Below are positions 1 through 10,813 of a stretch of DNA of 64,000 nucleotides, in pieces. The notes beneath the pieces were generated by a model that worked only from the letters and a program-made list of their open reading frames with translations, did not search any database and was not told the origin of the DNA. Made by a program: the position numbers and the translations under genes. The number at the start of each line of letters is the position of its first letter. Position 1 is the first letter of the stretch. The DNA comes from CAVUBL01 sp963739795 (GTDB lineage: Bacteria; Acidobacteriota; Thermoanaerobaculia; Multivoradales; DATKCC01). The stretch covers positions 124,001-188,000 of the forward strand of contig CAVUBL010000016.1 in NCBI GenBank assembly GCA_963739795.1, given 5' to 3'.

Positions 1-255
1 CGCGCAAGGCGTCAAGGGTCGGCGTCTTGACCCCCTGGTAGCCGTACATGGGGAGGTGGTCCGAGCGCAGGGTGTCGACGGAGATCAGGATGACCGGCGT
101 GCCGTCCGGCACCCGCGCCCCAGCTCCGGATAGAGCTCCAGATGAAGCTCCCGAGGGAGCCCCGGCGCCGGTCTCCTCGTGGCCGCACGCGGTGGCGACC
201 AGGGCGACCGCGGCGAGGGCCAGACCGGCGACGAGGCGGCGGGCGCCTGGACGGG

Positions 256-259
<4 letters not shown>
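1..259 (-). CDS. Sulfatase-superfamily lipoprotein, N-terminal part only
   Basis: The gene runs off the left edge; only about the first 86 residues are visible. A TTG start at 257-259 overlaps the stop of the upstream gene as TTGA, so the two are probably translationally coupled. The N-terminus is a lipoprotein signal peptide (basic start, hydrophobic stretch, lipobox VATAC), followed by an Ala/Gly/Ser-rich linker and then ILISVDTLRSDHLPMYGYQG, the first strand and metal-binding Asp pair typical of the alkaline phosphatase/sulfatase superfamily. It is the third gene of a minus-strand operon and resembles the start of its neighbour's sulfatase domain. The catalytic residue and substrate cannot be judged from this fragment. 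The TTG start is inferred from the overlap and the signal peptide. Confidence 0.75.
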
Positions 260-2489
<2,230 letters not shown>

Positions 2490-2493
<4 letters not shown>

Positions 2494-3656
2494 TGGGACG
2501 GCGAGTCGAGGTACTTGAGGAAGTCCTTAGCTGTCTTGGCGTACTGGCTGTTCGGATCGAGCTTCAGAAGCTGCTCGAAGTCGGCTTTGGCCAGATCGTT
2601 CTTGCTCTGGTTCAGGTAGACGAGTCCGCGGTAGTAGTAGGCGTCGGCCATGTCGGGGTTCTGCTTGATCACGCGCTGGAAGTTGTCCATCGCGTGGTCG
2701 AGCTTCTTCTGGTCGCCTTCCTTCGTGGACTCGTTGTAGAACCGGATCCCCTGGTTGAGGAGCATGTCCGGCGGGAGCTTCGCGCTGTCCGGGATCTTGT
2801 CGAGGTAGGCCTGCGCCTCCTCTTCCTTGCCCTGGCGGCTCAGCAGGTCGGCGATGAGCTGGAGCGCCTGCACGTTGTCGGGCGAGGTGTCCAGGATCCT
2901 CTTGACCGTCTCGACCGCCTTGTCTCGGTTGCCTTCCTGGTCGTAGGAGCGAGCGATGGCGAGAAGCACCTGGCTCTGGCTGTCGGGCGGCAGGCCCGCG
3001 AGGCTCTGCTCGTAGACCTCACGGGCCTTGGCGAACTGGCCCTGCTGGGCGTAGGAGTCGCCCAGGCGAAGCTGGACGCCGGTCTTTTCCTTCGCCTCGA
3101 GGCCGGGGAGGGCCTTCTCGTAGGCGATGCGGGCCTGGTCGAAGTCCTTCTGCTGGTAGAAGGTCGTGCCGATCAGTGCCTGGACCTGGGCCTTCTGATG
3201 GGGGTCCATGGCGGGCATGGCGGCCTCGAACTTGGCCCGTGCCTCGTCGTAGCTGCCCTGGTCGATCAGGTCCTGGCCCTGCTTGACCAGGTCGAAGGGG
3301 TTCTTCTCGAGCTGGATGTCGACCGGCTTCGAAGGATTGAACTCGTCGACCTCGAAAGTGCCCGTGGAGTCCTTGTACCCCTCCGCCTGGATGACTACGG
3401 CCCAGGTTCCCCCGGTGAGGCCGAGGTAGCTCCACCGGCCCTTCTTGTTGGTGGTGAAGGGTTTGGGACCGGCGTCGGGGCGGCCGGGCAGGTGCAGGGT
3501 GATCGTTGCGCCCGCAATGGGCTTGTTGTTCTGGTCGGTCACCCGGCCGTTCGCCCGTCCGCGCCCAACCCAGTCCTGGGCCGCGGCGGGCAGGGCGGCG
3601 ACCAGCAGGAGGAGGGCGGCGGCGGACAGGGCCGTCTTCCATATCTTCAGGTGCAT
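2490..3656 (-). CDS. Carboxypeptidase-regulatory-like domain plus TPR periplasmic protein
   Basis: A 388-aa exported protein with a Sec signal peptide (about residues 1-27, ending AAAQ). A carboxypeptidase regulatory-like beta-sandwich follows (about 35-105; GRVTDQNNKPIAGATITLH), then TPR repeats to the C-terminus. ATG at 3656 has AAGGAG six bases upstream. The gene heads a minus-strand operon with the two sulfatase-type genes through 4-bp overlaps. The architecture suggests a periplasmic scaffold or binding protein; no catalytic motif is visible. A weak -10-like CATAAT (minus strand, 3749-3754) lies upstream without a convincing -35. Confidence 0.75.
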
Positions 3657-3780
3657 CGTACGCTCCTTGGTTTGGGTCCTGGATGAGCGGCTCCGTTCCC
3701 GTGCACTGGGCCGAGCCGGTGTGTCCTTTCAACCTCCGAGGGGCCGGAATTATGCCGGCGGCCGCCCGCGGGCGACCCCG

Positions 3781-3816
3781 AAAAACAAAACCGCCGGGGG
3801 GTTGCCCCCCCGGCGG
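3781..3816 (-). terminator. Rho-independent terminator of the Oar-like receptor gene
   Basis: Read on the minus strand, a near-perfect GC-rich hairpin (ccgccggggg against its complement, 3791-3816) is followed by TTTTGTTTTT. It lies 25 bases beyond the stop of the TonB-type receptor and separates it from the downstream TPR/sulfatase operon. Confidence 0.9.
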
Positions 3817-3840
3817 TCGAGACTACCGAAACCGGTCGGC

Positions 3841-6800
3841 TCAGCGCCAGTTCAGGCGGAAGCCGAGACGGTAGATGCGCGGAGACAGCGACTCCGTCAG
3901 GTAGTTCGCCGTTGCAGCGTTCAGGCTGCGATCGCGCTGCAGGACGGTGTTGGCGTTGGTCACGTTGAACGCGTCCAGCGAAAGGATGCCGCTCAGGTTG
4001 TCCGAGAACGGCATGTCCTTCTCCAGGCGGAGGTCCAGCGTGTAGACGTTGCTCGCCCGGTACTGGTCGACGCTGCTGACCACCGCGGCGTTGATGTTGC
4101 CGCGACCGGGCACGCTCGTCTGGTAGGTGTACGGCAGCGGATAGCCCTCGCGAGCGAAGAAGTTGCCCGCGACGTTGAAGCCCCACGGCTTGTCCGGAGC
4201 CACCTGGTAGAGGCCGTTGATGTTGGCCGACCAGGTGGACTGGATCAGGACGTCCGTGTAGGGGCCGGAACCCGCCGACTGAACGGTGTAGAGCGCTCCG
4301 TCCTTGGTGGAGAGGTCGGCTGCCGGCGTCGGGTCGGCGTAGCGGAGGGTCTGCGAGCCCACACTCCAGTTCGACTTGCCGTACTGGAAGTAGCCGCGGG
4401 CCATCCACCGGTTCGACAGACGCTTGGTCAGCGTGAGGCCGGCGCCCTTGTACTCGACCGACGAGTCGCCGTTGGTCAGGTAGCTACCACCGGCCTTGCT
4501 GATGCCGGGCTTGTACTCGTAGAAGCTCGTCGACCAAGGAGTGCCGTCCGGCAGGTTGGGAATGGTGACGCCGTCGGACGAGAAGGTCTTGTAGAGCTGG
4601 TAGTCGTCCCGGGTCGCGACGCGCTTGTTGCCCGCGCCGTCGATGATGAACTCCCGGGCCTCGAGGATGTCGCTGGTGTTGCGGTAGGTCAGGTCCAACC
4701 CCACCACGAACTCCGGCAGGAAGGCGTGCTCGACGCCCGCCAGGAGCTCGTCGGTGACCGAGGGCTTCAGGCTGGGATCGGTCACGTTCGGGTTCGTCAG
4801 CGAGGTCGGGTTGTTGATGTCGAAGCCGCCGAAGTCGAACAGCTTGTACGGCTCGCCGACATCGAAGTAGTTGTTCCCGTTGACGTCGTTGAAGGCCACA
4901 GTGATGGCGGCGTACCCCAGGGGGTTCAACCGGGTGATGTTGGTGGTCGAGAGCTGCTCGGCGAACCGGGAGTAGCTGGCCCGCAGCAGCGTCTTGCGCT
5001 CCGCGCCCAGGGCGTAGGTCACGCCGAGGCGCGGGGAGAAGGTGTCCCAGGTGAACGGCGCGTCCGCCCCGCCGTAGTTCAGGGCGGGAAGGATGCTCGA
5101 GAACACCGGGTTCGACTGCACCATGGAGGACTTGTTGGTGCCCTTCTGCTGGTCGTAGCGCACACCGGCGTTGATCGTCCAGTTGCCCGTGGTCAGGGTG
5201 TCCTGGATCCAAGCGGCGGTGTACTTCTGCTCGGCCGGCGGGCCTCCCGAGCCGCGGACGGCGGTGGCGAGGTCGTCGCCGGGGTAGCCGGCGGCGGTCA
5301 GGACGCCGCAGAGGCCCAGGGACTCGCAGGTGTAGTTGACGATGTTCCGGCCGCCGCCCCAACCGAAGCCGGACACCACGTCGAACTTCCGGTAGGAAGC
5401 GCCGAACTTCAGCTCGTGGTTGAGGTTGCCGGTGTTGAAGAAGTAGGAGCCGTCGACCTGGTAGCTGTCGGTGTTCCGGTCGGTGAAGCCGCCGTACCAG
5501 CCGTTCTGCCAGATGCCGTTGGGGTCCAGGACCGACTCGCCCTGGGCGATGGCGGTGGCCGTGTCGGTGGTCCGGGCGCCGGGGAAGGCGCCGCCCTTGG
5601 GCTGCAGGGCGAAACCGCCGTCGACGTAGGAGTACAGGCCGGTCAGGTAGAAGTTCGACGAGAACACGTGGGTGTCCTCGACCTTCCAGATCTCGGTCGG
5701 GCCGGTCTGGTTCCACGAAGAGAGGATCGAGCGGCCCGAGGTACCGGTCCGGCCGTCCTTGATCTTGTCACCGCGGTTCCAGGAAGCGACGATCGAGTTG
5801 GCCGCCGCGGGCTGGCCGTTGAACTTGATGGCCGAGTTCTCGAGCAGCGTGTTGTCGGGGTTGCCCTGAGCGTTGAACTGCTTGATGTCGTTGCGCCCGT
5901 AAGAGCCCCAGACCCACAGCTTGTCCTTGACGATCGGGCCGCCGGCCTCGAAGCCGTAATCCAGGATCTCGTTGATCCCGTTGCCCGGGTAGTTGGCCAG
6001 CGTCTGCTGGTTCAGGCCGCCGTTGCCGTCGCCGTTCTCGAGGTCGCCGGAGATGCTCCGGTTCGCCTGCTTGAAGATGTCGAACTGCTTGCGGGCGGCG
6101 GTCTCCAGGAAGCGGGCCGATCCGCGCGGGTTGTTCGAGCCGCGCTTGGTGACCAGGTTCAGGGAGGCGCCGGACGAGATCTTCTCGACGTCGGTGCCGC
6201 CGGTGGAGACCTGGATCTCCTGGAACTGGTCGAAGTCGTAGTAGGTCGGCGAGGAGCCGATGGCGGCCATGTCGGTGATGACGACGCCGTCGACGGCGAA
6301 GCTGTTCTCATTGTCGGAGACGCCGGGGGCGGTGAACACGGCCTGCTGGCCGGAGTTGTTGCCGCCCACGTTGATCCGGTCGGAGAGCACGCCCGGGGTC
6401 TGGGTGACGATCGACCACGGGTCACGGGCGGTCGGGATCTTCTCCAGCTCGATCTGGGAGACCGTGGTGCCGCGGGAGACCTTGCGCTCGTCGAGGAGCG
6501 GGCTCTCCGAGGTCACGGTGATGACCTCCTCGACCGCCGGCGACAGGGTGATCTCCAGGGTGGTGCTGCGACCGACCTGGATGTTCACCTGCTTGTACTC
6601 GACGGTGGAGAAGCCTTCCAGGCTCGCCGTCAGGTGGTAGACGCCCGGGTCCAGGTTCAGGAACCGGAACTGGCCCTGGGCGTTGGTCACCTGGATCTGC
6701 GGTGCCCCGAGGCCGGTGATCTGCACGGTCACGCCGGGGAGCGCTGCTCCCTGCGTGTCCTTGCACGTCCCGTACAGGCTGCCTTGCTGCTCCTGGGCGG

Positions 6801-6876
6801 CGGCCATTCCCGCGCCTGCCAGCAGCAACACGACTGCCAGGGCGAAGGTGCGCCGCCAGTTAGAAAATCGACTCAT
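3841..6876 (-). CDS. Oar-like TonB-dependent outer-membrane receptor
   Basis: A 1011-aa outer-membrane protein of the Oar-like TonB-dependent family common in Acidobacteriota. The start at 6876 was chosen over an in-frame start 51 codons upstream because it gives a clean signal peptide (RRTFALAVVLLLAGAGMAAA) and has an AGGAGG ribosome site just upstream. Domains: a carboxypeptidase regulatory-like extension (about 30-115; GTCKDTQGAALPGVTVQITG), a plug domain (about 125-260; VDGVVITDMA) and a long beta-barrel ending in RLGFRLNWR. No obvious TonB box is visible. The substrate is unknown; members are thought to bind or import large ligands. It is monocistronic, with its own promoter and terminator. 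Confidence 0.9.
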   Translation of the reverse strand: MSRFSNWRRTFALAVVLLLAGAGMAAAQEQQGSLYGTCKDTQGAALPGVTVQITGLGAPQIQVTNAQGQFRFLNLDPGVYHLTASLEGFSTVEYKQVNIQVGRSTTLEITLSPAVEEVITVTSESPLLDERKVSRGTTVSQIELEKIPTARDPWSIVTQTPGVLSDRINVGGNNSGQQAVFTAPGVSDNENSFAVDGVVITDMAAIGSSPTYYDFDQFQEIQVSTGGTDVEKISSGASLNLVTKRGSNNPRGSARFLETAARKQFDIFKQANRSISGDLENGDGNGGLNQQTLANYPGNGINEILDYGFEAGGPIVKDKLWVWGSYGRNDIKQFNAQGNPDNTLLENSAIKFNGQPAAANSIVASWNRGDKIKDGRTGTSGRSILSSWNQTGPTEIWKVEDTHVFSSNFYLTGLYSYVDGGFALQPKGGAFPGARTTDTATAIAQGESVLDPNGIWQNGWYGGFTDRNTDSYQVDGSYFFNTGNLNHELKFGASYRKFDVVSGFGWGGGRNIVNYTCESLGLCGVLTAAGYPGDDLATAVRGSGGPPAEQKYTAAWIQDTLTTGNWTINAGVRYDQQKGTNKSSMVQSNPVFSSILPALNYGGADAPFTWDTFSPRLGVTYALGAERKTLLRASYSRFAEQLSTTNITRLNPLGYAAITVAFNDVNGNNYFDVGEPYKLFDFGGFDINNPTSLTNPNVTDPSLKPSVTDELLAGVEHAFLPEFVVGLDLTYRNTSDILEAREFIIDGAGNKRVATRDDYQLYKTFSSDGVTIPNLPDGTPWSTSFYEYKPGISKAGGSYLTNGDSSVEYKGAGLTLTKRLSNRWMARGYFQYGKSNWSVGSQTLRYADPTPAADLSTKDGALYTVQSAGSGPYTDVLIQSTWSANINGLYQVAPDKPWGFNVAGNFFAREGYPLPYTYQTSVPGRGNINAAVVSSVDQYRASNVYTLDLRLEKDMPFSDNLSGILSLDAFNVTNANTVLQRDRSLNAATANYLTESLSPRIYRLGFRLNWR

Positions 6877-7320
6877 GTGTCTTCCTCCTAAGGGGTTCAT
6901 GAGTTCCCCGCCGCCACTACGGCCGACGAGTTGGTTCCGCATACACTCCTGCCCCCGGTCAGCCAGAGACCGGAACGGGTCTCGTGTGTGGGTTGCGTTG
7001 AGTCTAGCGGTCACGCTGCCATAGGTCAAGCAAGCGACTTGCCACGTCGGGGGCTTTCACGGTATTGTCCCGCAACTGTCACGAAATGAACGGGTTATGT
7101 AACTCGCGTCAGGGTGGGACAGAGCTTTCAAGGGGCGTTGAATCCAATTTCTTGAGCCGGAAGATCCAGGTCCTTGGATTCGCTATCAGGGCCGCCGCCA
7201 CCCGGATCGCGAAAGACTCCCCGGGGCGTTTCGGGCCGTTCTCGATGGCGACTGCTCGATGGCGGGCTTTCTGCAGGCCCCCAGCCGCTGCGAGACCTGC
7301 TAGACTTTAACATTCACCAG
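6877..7320. other. Divergent intergenic region
   Basis: This 444-base gap separates the divergent receptor gene and the TPR lipoprotein gene. It holds the receptor promoter (7001-7029, minus) with a leader of roughly 118 bases. On the plus strand, a -10-like TAGACT (7301-7306) lies 14 bases before the lipoprotein start. No gene or riboswitch-like fold was recognised in the rest. Confidence 0.5.
7001..7029 (-). promoter_or_regulatory. Sigma70-type promoter of the receptor gene
   Basis: On the minus strand: TTGACC (7024-7029), a 17-bp spacer, then TAGACT (7001-7006). Both boxes are close to consensus and the spacing is ideal. It points at the Oar-like receptor gene, with transcription starting near 6994. 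Confidence 0.75.
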
Positions 7321-8487
7321 ATGGCGATCCGGAATCCCACGCGACGTATCCCTCCGGCTCGACGGGGTGCTCTCGTCCTGCTCGCGGTTCTCGCGGTCCT
7401 CGAGGCTTGCAGCTCCCTCCCTGCGCCCCGGGCCTTCAATTCGGTCCAGTACCTCCGCAAGGAGTACGCCCAGCGGTTGGGGCCGGAGGAGGCGGCCAGC
7501 CTCCCGGTCCCCTTCGAGATCGACGACTCGGTGTTGGCCGCCACCCAGGGCCGGATCCACCCCGCCTCCAGCGAGCCGCGGCGCGTCGAGCAGATCAACG
7601 ACTTCATCTTCGGCTGGCTCGGCCTGCGCTATGCCCTCGAGCCGACCCGGGACGCCCGCCAGACCTTCGATGCGAAGGAGGGCAACTGCCTCTCCTTCGT
7701 CAACCTGTTCGTGGGCATCGCCCGCCGCTATCACCTCAATCCGTTCTACGTCGAGGTCGAGGACTACCAGCGCTGGAACTACGACCAGGGGACGGTGGTC
7801 AGCCACGGCCACATCGTGGCGGGCCTGCGGGTGGACGGCAAGCTCCGGACCTACGACTTTCTTCCCTACAAGGCCAAGTCCTACCGGGACTTCAACCCCA
7901 TCGACGATCTCAAGGCCGCGGCCCACTACTTCAACAACCTGGGCGCCGAGGCCCTGCTGCGCGGGAACCTGGACCGGGCCCTCGACCTGACGCAGGTGGC
8001 GGTCCGTCTGGCTCCTGACTTCGACAAGGCGCTCAACAACTACGGGGTGGTTCTGCTCCGCGAAGGCAAGGTCGACGAGGCTCTGGCCCAGTTCGAGCAC
8101 GGTCTCGACGGGAACCCGTCGAGCGTCGCGCTGCTCACCAACTCAGCGCGCGCCTACCAGACGCTGGGCCGCGACGCCGACGCCGAACGGCTCCTCGCCC
8201 GCCTGGAGAAGGAGCACGCGGCGAACCCGTTCCTCTACATTTATCGGGCCGAGCAGGCGCTCGCCAAGAACGACACGGCGGGCGCCCTCGAGTACATGCG
8301 CAAGGCGTATCGGCGCAACAGCGAGCTGCCGGCGGTGCACGTGGGCCTGGCCAAGGTCTACCTGGCCATGGGCGACCGCGAGACGGCGCTCCACTACGTC
8401 GAGCGGGCGCTGAAGCTCGACGCCACCGACCCCGAAGCGCGGAAGCTCGCGGCGCTGCTCCTCGGCAAGCCGCAACAGGGGAGATGA
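7321..8487 (+). CDS. Transglutaminase-like plus TPR lipoprotein
   Basis: A 388-aa lipoprotein. The ATG at 7321 was preferred over an in-frame TTG 49 codons upstream because it places a lipoprotein signal at the N-terminus (ALVLLAVLAVLEACSS, lipobox LEAC). The N-terminal half resembles a transglutaminase-like fold: EGNCLSFVNLF carries the Cys, and SHGHIVAGLRVDG with TYDFLPYKAK supplies candidate His and Asp. TPR repeats occupy about residue 200 to the end. Similar lipoproteins are widespread in Gram-negative bacteria without a fixed function. No good ribosome site precedes the start, and the -10-like TAGACT at 7301-7306 implies a very short leader. Confidence 0.7.
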   Translation: MAIRNPTRRIPPARRGALVLLAVLAVLEACSSLPAPRAFNSVQYLRKEYAQRLGPEEAASLPVPFEIDDSVLAATQGRIHPASSEPRRVEQINDFIFGWLGLRYALEPTRDARQTFDAKEGNCLSFVNLFVGIARRYHLNPFYVEVEDYQRWNYDQGTVVSHGHIVAGLRVDGKLRTYDFLPYKAKSYRDFNPIDDLKAAAHYFNNLGAEALLRGNLDRALDLTQVAVRLAPDFDKALNNYGVVLLREGKVDEALAQFEHGLDGNPSSVALLTNSARAYQTLGRDADAERLLARLEKEHAANPFLYIYRAEQALAKNDTAGALEYMRKAYRRNSELPAVHVGLAKVYLAMGDRETALHYVERALKLDATDPEARKLAALLLGKPQQGR

Positions 8488-8522
8488 GCGTCGGGAGCGG
8501 GCCCTTCGGACGGACCCGACGC
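8488..8522 (+). terminator. Hairpin after the TPR lipoprotein gene
   Basis: Perfect 8-bp stem GCGTCGGG / CCCGACGC immediately after the stop codon, but no T-run follows. It may be a terminator, a pause site or an mRNA-stabilising 3' structure. Confidence 0.4.
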
Positions 8523-8562
8523 CGGGAGAGAGCTGGAGCTCGAAGGTGACCTGGAGGTGATC

Positions 8563-10779
8563 ATGCACACGAACCTGTCCACCCAGCGGTCCATCGTTCA
8601 CTCGATCCTCTGGATCCTCCTGGGCGCCGCCGCCCTGGCGACCCTCACCGCCGCCGCGCGCAACAGCCAGCCTGCCTCCTTCGAAGGCTCTACGGACGTC
8701 ATCGAGGTCCAGGTGCCGGTCAACGTCACGAGCCGCGACGGCAAGCCTGTGCGCGGCTTGACCCGGAACGACTTCCAGGTCTTCGACCGGGGCAAGGAGC
8801 AGGAGATCTCGGCCTTCGACGTGGTCGACCTCGCCGCCCTCAAGTCGGACATGCTCCGGGGACCCTCGTCCATCGAGGCCGCGGTTCCCGCCGCCGCCCG
8901 GCGCCACTTCCTCCTGCTCTTTGACCTCACCTTCTCGAGCCCCGCCGCGGTGGTCAAGGCGCGCCGCGCCGCCGAGAGGTTTGTGCTCGACCACCTCCAT
9001 CCGACCGACCTGGCCGCGGTCGCCACGTACTCGATCGACACCGGTCCGCGGCTTCTGGTGACCTTCACCCCCGACCGGGCCCAGCTCGCCCGGGCCATCG
9101 ACACGCTCGGCGCGCCCCAGCTTCTCGATCGCCACGGCGAGCTCGACCCTCTGCGCTTCATGATCGACGATCCGGAGAGGGCGAGCGCGAGCACCAGCTT
9201 CTCCGGATCGGGCGACAAGGCGGGGCAATTCGCCGGCCTCGGGGAGCAGGAGGTCCAGGCGTACGTGTCGGTGATCGCCAAGCAGATCGGCAAGTGGGAG
9301 AAGAGCTACCAGCGGGGCCGGGTCAGCTCCTGGGCGGCGGGTCTCCAGGACGTGGCCCACGCCCTCTCGTCGGTCGAGGGCCGCAAGAACGTGATCCTGC
9401 TCTCCGAGGGTTTCGACGGCCGGCTCATGCTCGGCCGCGGCGCCGACCCGTTCGACCCCAAGGCCGAGGAGGACCGGCGCAACATTCTCTCCGGCCAGCA
9501 CTTCCTGGTCGACACCGACGACATCTACGGGAACACGGCGCTCCAGGGCCAGGTCAATCAGATGCTGGAGACCTTTCAGCGGTCGGACTGCCTGATCCAG
9601 GCCGTGGACATCGGCGGGTTGGGCTCGGAGTCGGCGGAAGACCGGCGCGCCCGGACCGTGGGGCAGGACGCCCTCTTCTTCATGGCCAACGAGACGGGCG
9701 GCCAGCTCTTCGAGGACTCGAACGATTTCGGTTCCGAGCTCGATGCCGTGCTCCAGCGCTCGACCGTGACCTACCTGCTCACGTTCCGGCCCGCCGGCCT
9801 CGAGCAGGACGGCAGCTACCACCGGCTCGAGGTCAAGCTGCGCAACGGCGACCTGCCCCGGAGCACCGACCTGGCCTATCGCGCCGGCTACTTCGCGCCC
9901 CGCCCGTACAAGGACCTCCACCCCCTGGAGAAGAGCCTCCTGGCCTCCGACGCCATCGCCAGCGCGACGCCGCGCAAAGACCTGGACATCAACGTCCTCG
10001 CCGCCCCCTTCCGGGCCACCGACGCCCGGTCCTACCTGCCGGTCATCATCGAGGTCGGGGGGAAGAAGCTCATGACCGGCAACGAGGGCGAGGAGCTGAG
10101 CACCGAGTTCTACGCCTACGTGAGCAACGACAAGGGCGAGATGAAGGACTTCTTCTCCCAGCGGGTGAGCCTCAAGCTCACCCAGCAAGGGCAGGAGCAG
10201 ATGCGGGACACGGGTCTTAAATATTATGGACACCTGAGCCTGGACCCGGGCCAGTACCTGGTGCGGGTGCTCGTGCGCAACACCCAGACCGGCCGCACCG
10301 GCGTTCTGAGCGTTCCGGTCACGGTGCCCGATTACGGTGCCACCAAGACGGAGCTGCTCCCGCCCTTCTTCCCCGAGCCCCAGGGGCGCTGGTTCCTGGT
10401 GCGCGAGCAACAGGGGGCCCAGAAGGGCAGTGTCGTCTATCCCTTCACCGTCAACGGATCCCCTTACATCCCCGCCGCCAAGCCCGTGATCCACCCGGGC
10501 AAGGAGAACGAGGTCGTGCTGGTCGCGTACAATCTGGCCAAAGGCGACGTGGAGCTCAAGGGAACCGTCGTCGGCTCGGACGGCCGGAAGCTGGATGCCG
10601 GCAAGCTGTCCCTGGTAGAGCGGACCGTGACCGGCATCGGCGGCCTCGACAAGCTCGTGGCGCGCTTCCGAGTGAACGACCTGGCAGGTGGCACGTATAC
10701 GTTGAACGTAGACCTTCAGCAGCCCGGCGGCGGCCTCGAGAGGCGGAGCTCCATCCCCTTCAGCGTTCCGAACTCCTGA
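8563..10779 (+). CDS. VWFA-related exported protein, copy 1
   Basis: A 738-aa exported protein of the VWFA-related family typical of Acidobacteriota. ATG 8563 was chosen because GGAGG lies five bases upstream; a GTG at 8557 overlaps that site. It has a signal peptide (about 1-35), a beta-sandwich of 'own-word' type (VPVNVTSRDGKPVRGLTRND), and a VWA domain from about residue 110 with MIDAS-like DLTFSS (residues D-x-T-x-S). It ends with a C-terminal half rich in beta-strands. No enzymatic motif is visible; a role in surface adhesion or complex assembly is only inferred. The next gene is a paralogue with the same layout, so the pair probably arose by tandem duplication. Confidence 0.8.
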   Translation: MHTNLSTQRSIVHSILWILLGAAALATLTAAARNSQPASFEGSTDVIEVQVPVNVTSRDGKPVRGLTRNDFQVFDRGKEQEISAFDVVDLAALKSDMLRGPSSIEAAVPAAARRHFLLLFDLTFSSPAAVVKARRAAERFVLDHLHPTDLAAVATYSIDTGPRLLVTFTPDRAQLARAIDTLGAPQLLDRHGELDPLRFMIDDPERASASTSFSGSGDKAGQFAGLGEQEVQAYVSVIAKQIGKWEKSYQRGRVSSWAAGLQDVAHALSSVEGRKNVILLSEGFDGRLMLGRGADPFDPKAEEDRRNILSGQHFLVDTDDIYGNTALQGQVNQMLETFQRSDCLIQAVDIGGLGSESAEDRRARTVGQDALFFMANETGGQLFEDSNDFGSELDAVLQRSTVTYLLTFRPAGLEQDGSYHRLEVKLRNGDLPRSTDLAYRAGYFAPRPYKDLHPLEKSLLASDAIASATPRKDLDINVLAAPFRATDARSYLPVIIEVGGKKLMTGNEGEELSTEFYAYVSNDKGEMKDFFSQRVSLKLTQQGQEQMRDTGLKYYGHLSLDPGQYLVRVLVRNTQTGRTGVLSVPVTVPDYGATKTELLPPFFPEPQGRWFLVREQQGAQKGSVVYPFTVNGSPYIPAAKPVIHPGKENEVVLVAYNLAKGDVELKGTVVGSDGRKLDAGKLSLVERTVTGIGGLDKLVARFRVNDLAGGTYTLNVDLQQPGGGLERRSSIPFSVPNS

Positions 10780-10813
10780 GGTCCGCGCCCAGCACGACAT
10801 CCGGAGAGCCGTC